A stretch of 64,000 nt of DNA from Neobacillus vireti (GCF_001026695.1 NZ_LDNB01000007.1:437556-501555), one strand, 5' to 3'; shown: positions 26,329 to 35,601, counted from the stretch's first letter. The notes: generated by a model not told the origin, from the letters alone. Made by a program: numbers and translations.

Positions 26329-27390
26329 TTGAAAAATGTAACTCTAAATACAATCAAAATTAATAGTAAAGCATCCAGTATTTTAGACTTATTAAGGTTC
26401 CTTTCTGCTTTAACTGTTTTCTTGTTTCATTTTTACGTTCCCTTACCGGGGTATCAAGCGGTAATGATATTCTTTGTATTGAGTGGTTTTTTTATTTCTT
26501 CCACTGTTTTAAAATCAATAAAAAATAATAGATGGAGTTGGTCTGAATATCTTTTAAAAAGAATCACCCGATTATGGATTGTACTCCTCCCTTGTTTATT
26601 TTTGACGTTTGTTTGGGCTAAGCTCCAAATTAATTTATTTGGAACAGATCAAAAGATTACAAATTATTTAGATTTAAAAAAACTTGTTGGTAATATATTC
26701 TTTTTGCAGGGTATATCGGTTAAAGTGTATGGTTTAAATGGACCTTTATGGAGTTTAAGTTATGAATTTTGGTACTATATTTTGTTTCCTTGTATAGCGC
26801 TTGTAATATTTTCAAGAAGACTAATTGTAAAATTTCTTTATACATTAATCTTTATCACAATATCAATTTTTGTTGGCGAAAAAATAATGCTGTATTTTTT
26901 AGTTTGGATTCTTGGAGCTTTAATCCCATTCATTAAACCTTTTAAATTTAAAAGGCAATATTTGAATTATACTTTTTTTACGGTTTCTATTGTTATAGCA
27001 ATTTGTTCACTAAATTATCAAGCTGGTTCAAGTTTTTTCTCTGATTTTTTGGTAGGTGTAACATTTTCCATAGTTATCTATATAATTACTTCATTATTTA
27101 ATAACAGTTACAACACAAAGTTTAATATTAATAAAGAGTTGGCTAGTTTCTCTTATACCTTATACCTTACACATTACCCTCTAGCAAATTTTATCCTTAC
27201 ATGGCTAGGATCACCAAAATGGCCATTTGCTAAAACTACCATTATTATTAAAGTGGTGTTGGCGACTTTAGTACTATCTTACGCATGGATAATTGCTTTA
27301 TTAACAGAGAAGCAGACAGATAAGATTCGTAAATTAATCTTTTATACTAATTATAGAAGCAGGTCAAAAAAAATAGAGAATCCATACTAA
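26329..27390 (+). CDS. Membrane O-acyltransferase (acyltransferase family 3)
   Basis: A 353-residue polytopic membrane protein beginning with TTG at 26329 behind AAAGTGGGA. It has SILDLLRFLSALTVFLFHF near residue 17, VMIFFVLSGFF, LNGPLWSLSYEFWYY and FSYTLYLTHYPL, all family-3 acyltransferase landmarks. It is less like the other two acyltransferases of the cluster, so it may use a different acceptor sugar. It probably acetylates the polysaccharide at the outer face of the membrane. Confidence 0.87.
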   Translation: MKNVTLNTIKINSKASSILDLLRFLSALTVFLFHFYVPLPGYQAVMIFFVLSGFFISSTVLKSIKNNRWSWSEYLLKRITRLWIVLLPCLFLTFVWAKLQINLFGTDQKITNYLDLKKLVGNIFFLQGISVKVYGLNGPLWSLSYEFWYYILFPCIALVIFSRRLIVKFLYTLIFITISIFVGEKIMLYFLVWILGALIPFIKPFKFKRQYLNYTFFTVSIVIAICSLNYQAGSSFFSDFLVGVTFSIVIYIITSLFNNSYNTKFNINKELASFSYTLYLTHYPLANFILTWLGSPKWPFAKTTIIIKVVLATLVLSYAWIIALLTEKQTDKIRKLIFYTNYRSRSKKIENPY

Positions 27391-27488
27391 AATACTTACA
27401 TTTTTTAGTGAAAGTAGCAGTTTTAAAAGAAATTACCGAAAAACGATTGCCCGTATTTTTAATAGGGACATAAATTAGGAGGACATAA

Positions 27489-28682
27489 ATGCGAAGACGT
27501 TACGACCAATTGGATTCTCTACGCGGATTAGCAGCGATTTCAGTCTTTTTGGGCCATATTTCCATAGTTACTGCTACACCATTTATATCATTTACAGTTT
27601 CATCCATTGTTTTTTTGCCTTTAAAAGTTTTTATTGGAAAGAGTTCATATTCTTTTGTGAACTTTTTCTTTGTATTAAGTGGTTTTGTTTTATTTCTATT
27701 ATTCACCAAGGGGAAAACCAAAAATTACGGTGGGTTTATTATTTCAAGATTTTTTAGAATTTACATCCCATATATAGTCGCAGTTACAGTATCAATTATT
27801 ACATATTTGAGCTTTTCAAAAGGAGGGATAAAGGAGTTAAGTGGCTGGTTTAATCTGTCCTGGACGGTACCACTCACTTTGAAAGATATGCTGGATCATA
27901 TTATGATGATTGGAAATTTTAATACCAATTTATACAATAATGTCTTGTGGTCTTTGGTGCAAGAAATGAGGGTTTCTTTAATTTTTCCTATAATTGCCGT
28001 AATAATTATTCGAGTAAAATGGCATGTATCGTTACTTATGTGTTTTTGTTTATCATTCATCAGTGGGCTTAATAATATCTTCAACTGGGAAAATAGCTTA
28101 GGTTACCACACTTCATTCTTTGCTTCATTACAAATCATCTCCATGTTTATTTTAGGAAGCCTTTTAGCAAAACACTTATATCAGTTAATTGAAATTTATG
28201 TAATCCTAACAAAAAATAATAAAATAGTATTATTGATTTTTACAGTTTCTTGTTTTATTTACAATGAGGCTTTAACCGTTGTTGCGAACCATTTAGGAAT
28301 CTATCAGTACGGTGAAATTATGAGTGATTACTCTATTGGGGTCGGATCCGTTTTGGTAATATTAATTTCGCTTGCATCAATAAGAGTACAATCAGTATTA
28401 TTAATTAAACCATTATTATTTTTGGGGAGAATTTCATATAGTCTTTATCTGTATCATTTGCCAATACTTTTTAGTTTGATTTATGTTTTTTATAAGATAC
28501 TCCCTCTTTGGAGCATTTTAATTATTTCAATTCCCTTAGCGATCATTACAGCCCATATTTCATGGCTAATTATTGAAAGGCCTGCATCTAGGTATGGGAA
28601 AATTCTAGCCAGCAAAGTTGAAACATTTCTGAAAAAGAGGCTTGTTATTAATGGGAAATATAAGGTAGATAAAACAGCCTAA
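27489..28682 (+). CDS. Membrane O-acyltransferase (OafA-like)
   Basis: This 397-residue protein starts at ATG 27489 behind a strong AGGAGGA. The N-terminus RYDQLDSLRGLAAISVFLGH, the VNFFFVLSGFV segment and ISYSLYLYHLPILF near the end mark it as a family-3 acyltransferase with about ten membrane helices. It is a clear paralogue of the gene at 21723. It is the last gene of the polysaccharide cluster; no good terminator is visible in the 130 bp that follow. Confidence 0.87.
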   Translation: MRRRYDQLDSLRGLAAISVFLGHISIVTATPFISFTVSSIVFLPLKVFIGKSSYSFVNFFFVLSGFVLFLLFTKGKTKNYGGFIISRFFRIYIPYIVAVTVSIITYLSFSKGGIKELSGWFNLSWTVPLTLKDMLDHIMMIGNFNTNLYNNVLWSLVQEMRVSLIFPIIAVIIIRVKWHVSLLMCFCLSFISGLNNIFNWENSLGYHTSFFASLQIISMFILGSLLAKHLYQLIEIYVILTKNNKIVLLIFTVSCFIYNEALTVVANHLGIYQYGEIMSDYSIGVGSVLVILISLASIRVQSVLLIKPLLFLGRISYSLYLYHLPILFSLIYVFYKILPLWSILIISIPLAIITAHISWLIIERPASRYGKILASKVETFLKKRLVINGKYKVDKTA

Positions 28683-28813
28683 ATATATCATTTAAAAAAC
28701 CATGCAATCAATTAATAGTGACAACTTTCCAATATCTACCTTAAAAGAGTGATTAAAAAACCTAATGTTAAACAAAAATAGACATGGAATACTAATTTAT
28801 CTGAGGTGAGATG

Positions 28814-29530
28814 ATGAGAATAGCGTTTATTTCCGATATCCACGGCAATGCAAATGCATTAGATGCAGTACTAAAAGATTTGGAATTTAAAGAAGTTGAT
28901 AAAGTTTTTGTCCTTGGGGACTTGTGTTTCCGGGGACCGGAACCTAAACGGTCGCTTGAATTAGTGAGGTCATTAAATACTGAAGTAATTAAAGGAAATG
29001 CCGATGAATGGGTCGTCCGCGGCATTCATGTTGGCGAAGTACCGGATAGTGCTATTGAAATAATGAGCAACGAGCGGGAGTGGACCTTATCACAACTAGA
29101 TCAAAATGATATTAACTATCTAAGTAATTTGCCAACGGAATTAATGCTGGAATTTGAAAAAGTAAAAATCCATGCATTCCATGCAACCCCTAAAAATTTG
29201 TTTGAAGTTGTTCAACCATCCGAAAGTGATGAAGTTTTGCAAGAAAAAATGTTAGACAGCGAAGCTGATATATATATTTACTCTCACATTCATAAACCTT
29301 ATATCAGATATTTAGATGGAAAATGTATTATTAACACAGGAAGCGTTGGCTTACCATTTGATGGCTTGGACAAATCGTCATACGCTTTAGTTGAAATATA
29401 CGAAGAGAGCTTTCAAACCACAATTGTAAGAGTGAATTATGATATTAAAGCAGCAATAAATAAGTATTATGAATCCGACTACCCCAATTCTGAACAAATG
29501 ATAAAGGTCTTATTGAATGCTAAGGTTTAG
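28814..29530 (+). CDS. Metallophosphoesterase (calcineurin-like)
   Basis: The 238-residue product has the metal-binding blocks in order: FISDIHGN (residues ~4-11), LGDLCFRGP, KGNADEW, HAFHATP and YSHIHKPY. This is the YfcE/diadenosine-type metallophosphoesterase fold, acting on phosphodiesters or phosphoproteins. Two ATGs are adjacent (28811 and 28814); the second gives better spacing to GAGGTGAG. It ends 5 bp from the convergent YetF-like gene. Its substrate cannot be told from sequence, and there is no clear link to the polysaccharide cluster. Confidence 0.85.
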   Translation: MRIAFISDIHGNANALDAVLKDLEFKEVDKVFVLGDLCFRGPEPKRSLELVRSLNTEVIKGNADEWVVRGIHVGEVPDSAIEIMSNEREWTLSQLDQNDINYLSNLPTELMLEFEKVKIHAFHATPKNLFEVVQPSESDEVLQEKMLDSEADIYIYSHIHKPYIRYLDGKCIINTGSVGLPFDGLDKSSYALVEIYEESFQTTIVRVNYDIKAAINKYYESDYPNSEQMIKVLLNAKV

Positions 29531-29535
29531 CAAGC

Positions 29536-30252
29536 TTATTTATACACAAACACCTTCAAATCATTTTTACGATTAATCGTCGCAAGCAATACCCTATTCA
29601 CCTCCGTCTGATGGTGGTTCATAAGCTCATTAATGAGCCACCCTTCCTCCTTGTTAATTTGTTTTAGAACCTGAAAATCAATTTTGCCCTCCTTAATAAT
29701 CGTCCTGGGCAATTCAAATGGTTCCGTTTGTAACTGGTACGTCGATGGTGTGATTGCCTCATACTGCGGATCCAAAAATATCGAAATTCTCCCATCAGAC
29801 TCCCACAATGCCAATGCTACTTTTTTTACCTCGACTATTTTCTCTTTTCTTAACTCAGCTAATAATGTATCTATCGAGATTCTTGCCTTTTTAAGCCCTT
29901 TATAAAAGATTTCTCCTTCTTTAATAAGTAGAATAGGCGTGGCTTCAATTGTGTTTCTGAGCCAGATCCATTTTAAATTTAAAAATATACCAATCAGGTA
30001 CAGGGAAATAATTACTATTGTTGAGATTACTGAACCTTTTAATCCGATTCTGTGGTCTGACAGTGGATGGGCAATAATGTTTCCTAACATTAAGGCCATC
30101 ACAAAATCAAGTAATCTTAATTGAGAAATGGCACGAGAACCCATTACTTTGACGGCAAAGAGCAAAAAGATAAACGTGACTACAGATCGTAAAATCCACT
30201 CTATTATCGAAAGTGTTTCTTGGCCATGGAAGAAATCCAACAATGAAGGCAC
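29536..30252 (-). CDS. DUF421 membrane protein (YetF/YcaP family)
   Basis: This 238-residue protein has three membrane helices in the first ~85 residues, then two small soluble domains. Family marks are RAISQLRLLDFVMALMLGNIIAHPL and, later, PILLIKEGEIFYKGLKKARISIDTLLAELR. YetF-family proteins sit in the spore-former membrane and their role is not settled. The GTG at 30252 is only 2-3 bp from AAAGG, so a TTG three or four codons later is an alternative start. It is transcribed toward the metallophosphoesterase gene. Confidence 0.87.
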   Translation of the reverse strand: MPSLLDFFHGQETLSIIEWILRSVVTFIFLLFAVKVMGSRAISQLRLLDFVMALMLGNIIAHPLSDHRIGLKGSVISTIVIISLYLIGIFLNLKWIWLRNTIEATPILLIKEGEIFYKGLKKARISIDTLLAELRKEKIVEVKKVALALWESDGRISIFLDPQYEAITPSTYQLQTEPFELPRTIIKEGKIDFQVLKQINKEEGWLINELMNHHQTEVNRVLLATINRKNDLKVFVYK

Positions 30253-30318
30253 ATCCTTTAGCTATTGAGCATTACATTTAGTATTGTCACTGATTCCATT
30301 TTTTTACGCCCCAAATAT

Positions 30319-30349
30319 AAAAAAACAGAAAGAGCAAATGCCCCTTCTG
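30319..30349 (-). terminator. Rho-independent terminator after the VanZ-like gene
   Basis: Read on the minus strand, CAGAAGGGGCA pairs with TGCTCTTTCTG (11 pairs, two of them G-T) and is followed by seven T. It lies about 70 bp past the end of the VanZ-like gene and before the YetF-like gene, so it separates the two. Confidence 0.75.
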
Positions 30350-30417
30350 ATTCTTCATTTTGTAAGCAAGACCTTCTAGCAATGGAACCGCCTCATAGTT
30401 TTGGAAGCCCACAGCTC

Positions 30418-30882
30418 TTAAAGTTTAAGCCTCTTTAAGATAAAAAATACCGATAAAACTCCCAGGGAATCAATCATAATGTCATAAAGTCGTCCGTCTC
30501 TGCCGAAAAACAATTGAAGGATTTCTGTTAAAAATGCAAAAGCAATCGAGATGCAGACCGAATATTTGTGCCTTTTTATCAGGTTGAAAAGGAGAAAATC
30601 CAATACAGCAAAACCGATAAAATGTCCTAACTTTATTTTAATAAATTCAGGATGAATTACCGTAAAATCATTGAAATTTAAGAAAGACAAAAAGTCCGGT
30701 TTTGAAATCCATCTAAATCCGAACGTATGTAAATATATTAGTCGCTCTATGCTTTCTGTCCAAGTATTTAATAATAAAAATAATACCCAAAAAATAGTAA
30801 TGAATATTTTTACGAAAGCAGCCAGTCCTCGAGATTTCCTTTTTTTATTTATTCTACTATTATGTAGTTCGCGGTAACTCAT
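30418..30882 (-). CDS. VanZ-like membrane protein
   Basis: A 154-residue protein with four predicted membrane helices (about residues 22-42, 85-104, 107-123 and 136-150) after a basic N-terminus. The conserved VanZ features are KLGHFIGFAVLDFLLF, the E..QLFFGRDGR segment and a D.ID..G near the end. VanZ homologues are linked with low-level teicoplanin and lipoglycopeptide tolerance, but most are of unknown function. It is a single-gene unit, with GGAGAATTGGT as ribosome site, closed by the terminator at 30319. Confidence 0.82.
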   Translation of the reverse strand: MSYRELHNSRINKKRKSRGLAAFVKIFITIFWVLFLLLNTWTESIERLIYLHTFGFRWISKPDFLSFLNFNDFTVIHPEFIKIKLGHFIGFAVLDFLLFNLIKRHKYSVCISIAFAFLTEILQLFFGRDGRLYDIMIDSLGVLSVFFILKRLKL

Positions 30883-31006
30883 ACCAATTCTCCTACCTAA
30901 CTAGTATTTCTTCTTTCGATTATAAATGACAGAACATAGGAAATTTGTCACACGAGGTTGTCGAATAAAAGAATTATTACTGGCTCACCGCATGCTAGAG
31001 ATACTG

Positions 31007-31038
31007 AAAAAAAGCCGATTAGAAAATTCTAATCAGCT
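31007..31038 (-). terminator. Rho-independent terminator of the lactonase gene
   Basis: On the minus strand GCTGATTAG pairs with CTAATCGGC across a 6-nt loop and is followed by seven T. The stem overlaps the stop codon of the lactonase gene (stop at 31033-31035). Confidence 0.8.
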
Positions 31039-32094
31039 CAAAACATGTAAAAACTTCACACAAACCGGATATGGCACCATAATATCAGACAGTATAAGGG
31101 TTAATTTCCCAGTACCCGTATCCCGTGAAAATAACACAAGATTGCCCGATTCCTGATTGGAAGCTACAATGAATTTTTCTGATGGATCCAAGGCAAAATC
31201 CCTCGGCCAATCCCCTTCAGTAGAAGTATGCTCAATAAAGCTAAGCTCGCCCGATTCTTGATTAACACTAAACAGTGCAATACTGTTATGTCCGCGATTG
31301 CCGGCATAAATAAAGCGTCCATCCGAAGAAATGTGTATCGCGCTGCCTTGATTATTTTCGGAAAAATCGGCCGGTAGTGTGGAAATATATTGTTTCTCTG
31401 TGAAATGGCCATTTTCTGAGTGATAGTTTAAAACAATCACTTCAGAGCTAAACTCTGTCATAAGGTAAGCAAATTTTCCATTTGGATGAAATGTGAGATG
31501 GCGCGGTCCGCTGCCAGCCTTTAATGGCAGCAACTTTACCTTCTTAAGCGAACCGTCATCATTAACTGCATAGGTAATAAGGGCATCAATGCCTAAGTCA
31601 ACAGCGGCCAGAAATTTTTCATCCGGGGTAAGGCCTGCATAATGGGTATGAGGCTTTTCCTGCCTGGAATCTGGTCCTCGGCCTTCATGTTTGATCACTG
31701 AAGCAGCAGGTTGTAGGCTGCCATTTTCAGGGCTAATCAAGTGAGAAACAACTTCTCCTTTATGGTAATTTGCACTGAATAGATAGTTGTTTTTGCTGTC
31801 GATACTGACATGACATGGGGATGATCCATCGAGCATTTGACGATTGATTGCTGTTAATTCCCCACTTTCATTGATAGAAAAAGCAGCCACACCCCCGGTC
31901 TCCCCTTCTTTTGCCACTGAATATAGGAAGCGATTGTCATTGCTGATGGTTAAGTATGTAGGATTTTCTGCTTGTGCCGCCACTTTTATATCCGTTATTT
32001 TCGCCTCGTCTGTATCTAATGAAAAAGAATAAATCCCCTTACTCTCACCCTTCGTGTACGTTCCAATAAACCCAGTGAATTTACTGTTTGTCAT
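31033..32094 (-). CDS. pgl: 6-phosphogluconolactonase-type lactonase (beta-propeller, YkgB/Pgl)
   Basis: From ATG 32094 (8 bp after GGAG) the product has 353 residues, the usual size of the seven-bladed propeller lactonases. Typical blocks are FIGTYTKGESKGIYSF, SPCHVSID, FSANYHKGEV, GPDSRQEKPHTHYA, GPRHLTFHPNGKFAY and YAGNRGHNSIALF. It hydrolyses 6-phosphogluconolactone in the oxidative pentose phosphate pathway. An ATG 18 bp earlier is in frame but sits before the ribosome site. It is divergent from the fructokinase gene. Confidence 0.88.
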   Translation of the reverse strand: MTNSKFTGFIGTYTKGESKGIYSFSLDTDEAKITDIKVAAQAENPTYLTISNDNRFLYSVAKEGETGGVAAFSINESGELTAINRQMLDGSSPCHVSIDSKNNYLFSANYHKGEVVSHLISPENGSLQPAASVIKHEGRGPDSRQEKPHTHYAGLTPDEKFLAAVDLGIDALITYAVNDDGSLKKVKLLPLKAGSGPRHLTFHPNGKFAYLMTEFSSEVIVLNYHSENGHFTEKQYISTLPADFSENNQGSAIHISSDGRFIYAGNRGHNSIALFSVNQESGELSFIEHTSTEGDWPRDFALDPSEKFIVASNQESGNLVLFSRDTGTGKLTLILSDIMVPYPVCVKFLHVLS

Positions 32095-32130
32095 CATCAA
32101 CACTCCGTTCATAATTTTTCTAATGAACCT

Positions 32131-32160
32131 ATTGTATCAAACTATCCAATATTTACTCAA
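32131..32160 (-). promoter_or_regulatory. Probable promoter of the lactonase gene
   Basis: On the minus strand TTGAGT (32160-32155), an 18-bp spacer and TACAAT (32136-32131) lie about 37 bp before the chosen start. The -10 box matches consensus at five of six positions. Confidence 0.45.
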
Positions 32161-32249
32161 ATGGAGATAGCTTTCCATAAAATTAGGAGTATGATAAATT
32201 TGTAATGGAAAAACGTCTATTGAAGACAGAGCCTTTGGAGGGAAAATTT

Positions 32250-33128
32250 ATGCTAGGTGCAATTGAAGCTGGGGGAACAAAGTTTGTCTGCGCTGTAGGA
32301 GATAACTTAGGGAATATAACCGAGAAAATTCAGATTCCAACAACAGTGCCAAATGAAACGATGCAGCAGGTCATTGAATTTTTTAAGAGATTTGAAATAG
32401 AGGCAATTGGAATTGGCTCGTTTGGTCCAATTGATATTGACCAGGAAAGTAAGACATATGGCACGATAACATCGACACCGAAAACAGCATGGCGGAATTA
32501 TCCGATTGTCGAAGCGATGAGGAATGCTTTTCATGTTCCGGTCGGATTTAACACGGATGTCAACGCAGCAGCATTAGGGGAAGCAACCTTTGGTGCAGCA
32601 AAAGGCTTGGATAGCTGCTTATACATAACGGTTGGCACTGGAATTGGAGCAGGTGCAGTCATTCAAGGCAAGCTGCTTCAAGGATTGTCACATCCGGAAA
32701 TGGGACATATTTTACTAAGGCGTCATCCAGATGATCCTTACCAAGGAAAATGCCCCTATCACCATGACTGTTTGGAAGGACTTGCCGCTGGTCCTGCCAT
32801 TGAAGACCGCTGGGGAGAGAAAGGAATTAATTTGGTGGAACGTCAAGAAGTCTGGGATCTAGAAGGCTACTATATAGCTCAAGCGCTAATGCAGTACATC
32901 TTAATTCTGTCACCGAAAAAAATCATTCTTGGCGGCGGTGTCATGAACCAAAAGCAAGTTTTTGCTTCAATCTATAAGCATTTAGAAGGGCTGATAAGTG
33001 GTTATGTAACCTTACCGGAACTTTCTAGTTATATAGTAAACCCGGGTTTAGGTGACCGGGCAGGAATCATTGGCTCATTACTTCTTGCGGAACAAGCACT
33101 ACAGGATAAAACACAAAGAGAAAGTTGA
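32250..33128 (+). CDS. ROK-family fructokinase (GmuE-like)
   Basis: ATG 32250 is behind TTGGAGGGAAAA, so it is preferred over the ATG at 32205. The 292-residue protein has the ATP loop AIEAGGTKFVCAVG, the catalytic stretch GFNTDVNAAALGEA, TVGTGIGAGAV and a zinc cluster with GHILLRRHPDD, KCPYHHDCLEG. This cysteine/histidine layout is that of fructokinases such as GmuE of Bacillus. It phosphorylates fructose at the 6 position. It is 10 bp upstream of mannose-6-phosphate isomerase, so the pair links mannose and fructose to glycolysis. Confidence 0.88.
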   Translation: MLGAIEAGGTKFVCAVGDNLGNITEKIQIPTTVPNETMQQVIEFFKRFEIEAIGIGSFGPIDIDQESKTYGTITSTPKTAWRNYPIVEAMRNAFHVPVGFNTDVNAAALGEATFGAAKGLDSCLYITVGTGIGAGAVIQGKLLQGLSHPEMGHILLRRHPDDPYQGKCPYHHDCLEGLAAGPAIEDRWGEKGINLVERQEVWDLEGYYIAQALMQYILILSPKKIILGGGVMNQKQVFASIYKHLEGLISGYVTLPELSSYIVNPGLGDRAGIIGSLLLAEQALQDKTQRES

Positions 33129-33138
33129 GGGACAAATT

Positions 33139-34083
33139 TTGCAGCCATTATTTTTAAAACCTGTTTTTAAAGAACGAATATGGGGTGGAACGGCATTACA
33201 AAAGGAATTCGGTTATTCGATTCCAACCGAACATACCGGGGAATGCTGGGCGATTTCCGCCCATCCAAACGGACCGTCGGTAATTGAAAACGGACCATAT
33301 GCCGGCCAAACACTTGATAAGCTATGGAAAGATCATCCTGAGCTTTTTGGAAACCCAAAAGAGGCGGTTTTCCCTCTGTTAACCAAAATTTTAGATGCCA
33401 ATATGGATTTATCGGTTCAAGTTCATCCAGATGATGCTTATGCGAAAACTCATGAAAACGGCGAGCTCGGCAAAACAGAATGCTGGTATATCATTGATTG
33501 TAAAGAAGGGGCAGATATGATTTTCGGTCATAACGCCCAAACAAAAGAGGAATTTATTCAACAAGCAAAAGAAGGGAAATGGGGTACCTTGCTCCGACGA
33601 GTGAAAATTAAGCCAGGGGATTTTTTCTATGTTCCAAGCGGCACAATCCACGCCCTTTGTGAAGGTACCCTCGTATTGGAAACACAGCAAAGCTCTGATA
33701 CCACGTACCGGGTATATGATTATGATCGCAAAGATGCTGATGGGAATTTACGTGAGCTTCATTTGGAAAAGGCAATTGATGTAACTGCCGTTCCCCATCA
33801 AGGCAGTATAACTGTTCCAAAAACTGCTGCAAAAGACAATGCCACAATCACAACTTTTGTAGAATCTACATTCTTTTCAGTGTACAAATGGGACATCAAC
33901 GGAACATTCAGCTTTGCTTCCGATGATACCTACTTGTTGGTAAGTATCATTAAAGGCGGGGGTTCACTCGTTCATCAAGGAAAAAGCTACAAATTAGAAA
34001 AAGGCAGACATATGATCCTGCCTTTCGGGTTTGGTGAATTTGAAGTGAATGGCGAATGTGAATTGATTGTTTCTCATCCATAG
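33139..34083 (+). CDS. manA: Mannose-6-phosphate isomerase, class I
   Basis: The start is TTG 33139 after GAGGGA; this gives the family start MQPLFLKPVFKERIWGG. The 314-residue cupin enzyme has the zinc ligands in LSVQVHPDDAYA and KTECWYII, the late VPSGTIHALCEGTLVLE block and a C-terminal jelly roll. It interconverts mannose 6-phosphate and fructose 6-phosphate. It supplies GDP-mannose precursors and also lets mannose released by the GH38 enzymes further right enter glycolysis. Confidence 0.92.
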   Translation: MQPLFLKPVFKERIWGGTALQKEFGYSIPTEHTGECWAISAHPNGPSVIENGPYAGQTLDKLWKDHPELFGNPKEAVFPLLTKILDANMDLSVQVHPDDAYAKTHENGELGKTECWYIIDCKEGADMIFGHNAQTKEEFIQQAKEGKWGTLLRRVKIKPGDFFYVPSGTIHALCEGTLVLETQQSSDTTYRVYDYDRKDADGNLRELHLEKAIDVTAVPHQGSITVPKTAAKDNATITTFVESTFFSVYKWDINGTFSFASDDTYLLVSIIKGGGSLVHQGKSYKLEKGRHMILPFGFGEFEVNGECELIVSHP

Positions 34084-34287
34084 GCAAAAGATTGAAGTTG
34101 TTCTTAATAACTGATAAACAGTGGGATGAATAAGCGAAAACTATAAAAAAATCCCTTTTTGCATGGCGTTTTTTTGGTCTAATGACTCTTTTATTTGCAT
34201 TCTTAAGTAGGATAAGTAATAGTTAAACTATTAAGCACACCAATGTACTTAGTATCTTATAGTAACAATCATAAAAGGAGTTAAATT

Positions 34288-35004
34288 ATGGCAAAAAACA
34301 ATAAAAAAACAAAAAAACAGCCGCAATCCTCATCCAAGTTTGTTTTTTGGATGATTGGGATTATTGCCGTTTTCGTATTAGGCTTTATTTTTTTAGGCAA
34401 TCATACAAAACCGGAAGAAAAGCAAAAAACGGAGGAAACGATTGATTATAGTAATCAGCCGTTTCTTGGTGACGAGTCCGCACCAGTTTCGATTATTGAG
34501 TTTGGTGATTATAAATGCCCAAACTGCAAACATTTTGCCGAAAATATCGTGCCAATTATTCAACAAGAGCTAGTTGATACTGGAAAGGCTAAGTTTTATT
34601 TCATGAATGATTCCTTTATAAATATTGATTCCATCCGTTCTGCTAAGTTTGCTGAATCAGTTTATCAGGAGCTTGGAAATGAAACGTTTTGGAAATTCCA
34701 TGATCGCCTTTTTGATAAGCAGCCAGAGGATTCGGCAGAAGAAAAAAAGGATGTTTTTACGGAAAGTTTCTTGATTGATACGTTAAAAGAAGTGGCTAGT
34801 GATAAAGATGCCGCAAAGGTTGTTCAAAACTTTCAAGCTAAGAAGTCAGATGATGCCTGGCAAAAGGATATGGATTATGCTGAAAAACTAGGGGTTACGG
34901 GTACACCGACGATGTTTGTTAATGGCAAGATGTTCACAGGTACAAAAATCGATCACTTAATAAAAATGGTAGAAGAGGCGGCAAAGGAGAAAAAGAATGA
35001 ATAA
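34288..35004 (+). CDS. bdbD: DsbA-like thiol-disulfide oxidoreductase
   Basis: A 238-residue protein with a basic start, one membrane anchor (residues ~19-36) and an exported thioredoxin-like domain. The active site is CPNC (77-80) in EFGDYKCPNCKHF, with helical insert and the cis-proline loop GVTGTPTMFVNG near 202. BdbD forms disulfides in exported proteins outside the membrane. AAAGGAG lies 8 bp upstream of the ATG. It overlaps bdbC by 8 bp, the partner that reoxidises it. Confidence 0.93.
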   Translation: MAKNNKKTKKQPQSSSKFVFWMIGIIAVFVLGFIFLGNHTKPEEKQKTEETIDYSNQPFLGDESAPVSIIEFGDYKCPNCKHFAENIVPIIQQELVDTGKAKFYFMNDSFINIDSIRSAKFAESVYQELGNETFWKFHDRLFDKQPEDSAEEKKDVFTESFLIDTLKEVASDKDAAKVVQNFQAKKSDDAWQKDMDYAEKLGVTGTPTMFVNGKMFTGTKIDHLIKMVEEAAKEKKNE

Positions 35005-35419
35005 ACCTTTGCTGCTCTCCTGGATTGCTGCCATCTTAGCAACACTTGGCAGCTTATATTTCAGTGAAGTTAAACATTTTATTCCCTGTACACTTTGCTG
35101 GTACCAGCGGATTTTCATGTATCCGTTAGTCATAATACTTGGAATAGCTGTCTATCGGAATGATAAAGGAATCTATTCCTATGTGCTCCCATTATCAATC
35201 ATAGGTATGCTGATATCCGGCTATCACACTTTATTACAAAAAATCCCCTACATACAGCAGTTTGAAATGTGTACTTCAGGGGTGCCGTGCTCAAAGGATT
35301 ACATAAACTGGCTCGGCTTTATCACGATCCCTTTATTAGCATTTATTGCTTTTACGATTATTACCGTAAGCCTAGTCATCGTATCTAGGAGTAAAAACGA
35401 AGAAGAGACTATCCGTTAA
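34997..35419 (+). CDS. bdbC: Disulfide bond formation protein (DsbB family)
   Basis: A 140-residue protein with four membrane helices and two cysteine pairs: CTLC at 31-34 in CTLCWYQR, and C92/C98 in the second outer loop. It reoxidises BdbD and passes electrons to quinone. It overlaps bdbD, and the stop codon is inside the 5' arm region of the terminator that follows. Confidence 0.93.
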   Translation: MNKPLLLSWIAAILATLGSLYFSEVKHFIPCTLCWYQRIFMYPLVIILGIAVYRNDKGIYSYVLPLSIIGMLISGYHTLLQKIPYIQQFEMCTSGVPCSKDYINWLGFITIPLLAFIAFTIITVSLVIVSRSKNEEETIR

Positions 35420-35436
35420 AGGTAGTCTCTTTTTTT
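35404..35436 (+). terminator. Rho-independent terminator after bdbDC
   Basis: AGAGACTATC (35404-35413) pairs with GGTAGTCTCT (35421-35430) with one G-T pair and a 7-nt loop, followed by a run of seven T. It begins before the bdbC stop codon. Confidence 0.88.
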
Positions 35437-35601
35437 GTCCAGAGAATAGAAAGCATAAATTTTTGACTTTGAGAATGTCTAGTTCCAGACCATATCGGCT
35501 AATACGAGTGCTTGCGTTTTTATTAAGTGGTTTTCCTTTTAGAGGAAAACTCCAAGCCCAGAACGTTTTTTTAATCTTTTTAAAAAGTAAAAGGCCCCTT
35601 G
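35437..35601. other. Intergenic stretch between bdbC and the first LacI promoter
   Basis: No gene is visible. The piece GAATGTCTAGTTCCAGA near 35473 resembles a decayed copy of the dispersed TGTCTAGCTCCAGC repeat common in Bacillus genomes (from memory, low certainty). At 35530-35550 the arms GTTTTCC and GGAAAAC face each other across 7 bp; these are the half-sites of the LacI palindromes found 90-140 bp downstream, so this could be a split, weaker operator or just a small hairpin. Confidence 0.35.

Noticed and set aside
30926-31156. 76-codon plus-strand frame between the VanZ-like and lactonase genes
   Set aside because: It runs opposite the end and terminator of the lactonase gene and has no ribosome site or family likeness.
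34084-34287. A-rich and T-rich runs near 34145-34177 as a terminator after manA
   Set aside because: The runs do not form a G/C-containing stem next to the T run, so the support is too weak.
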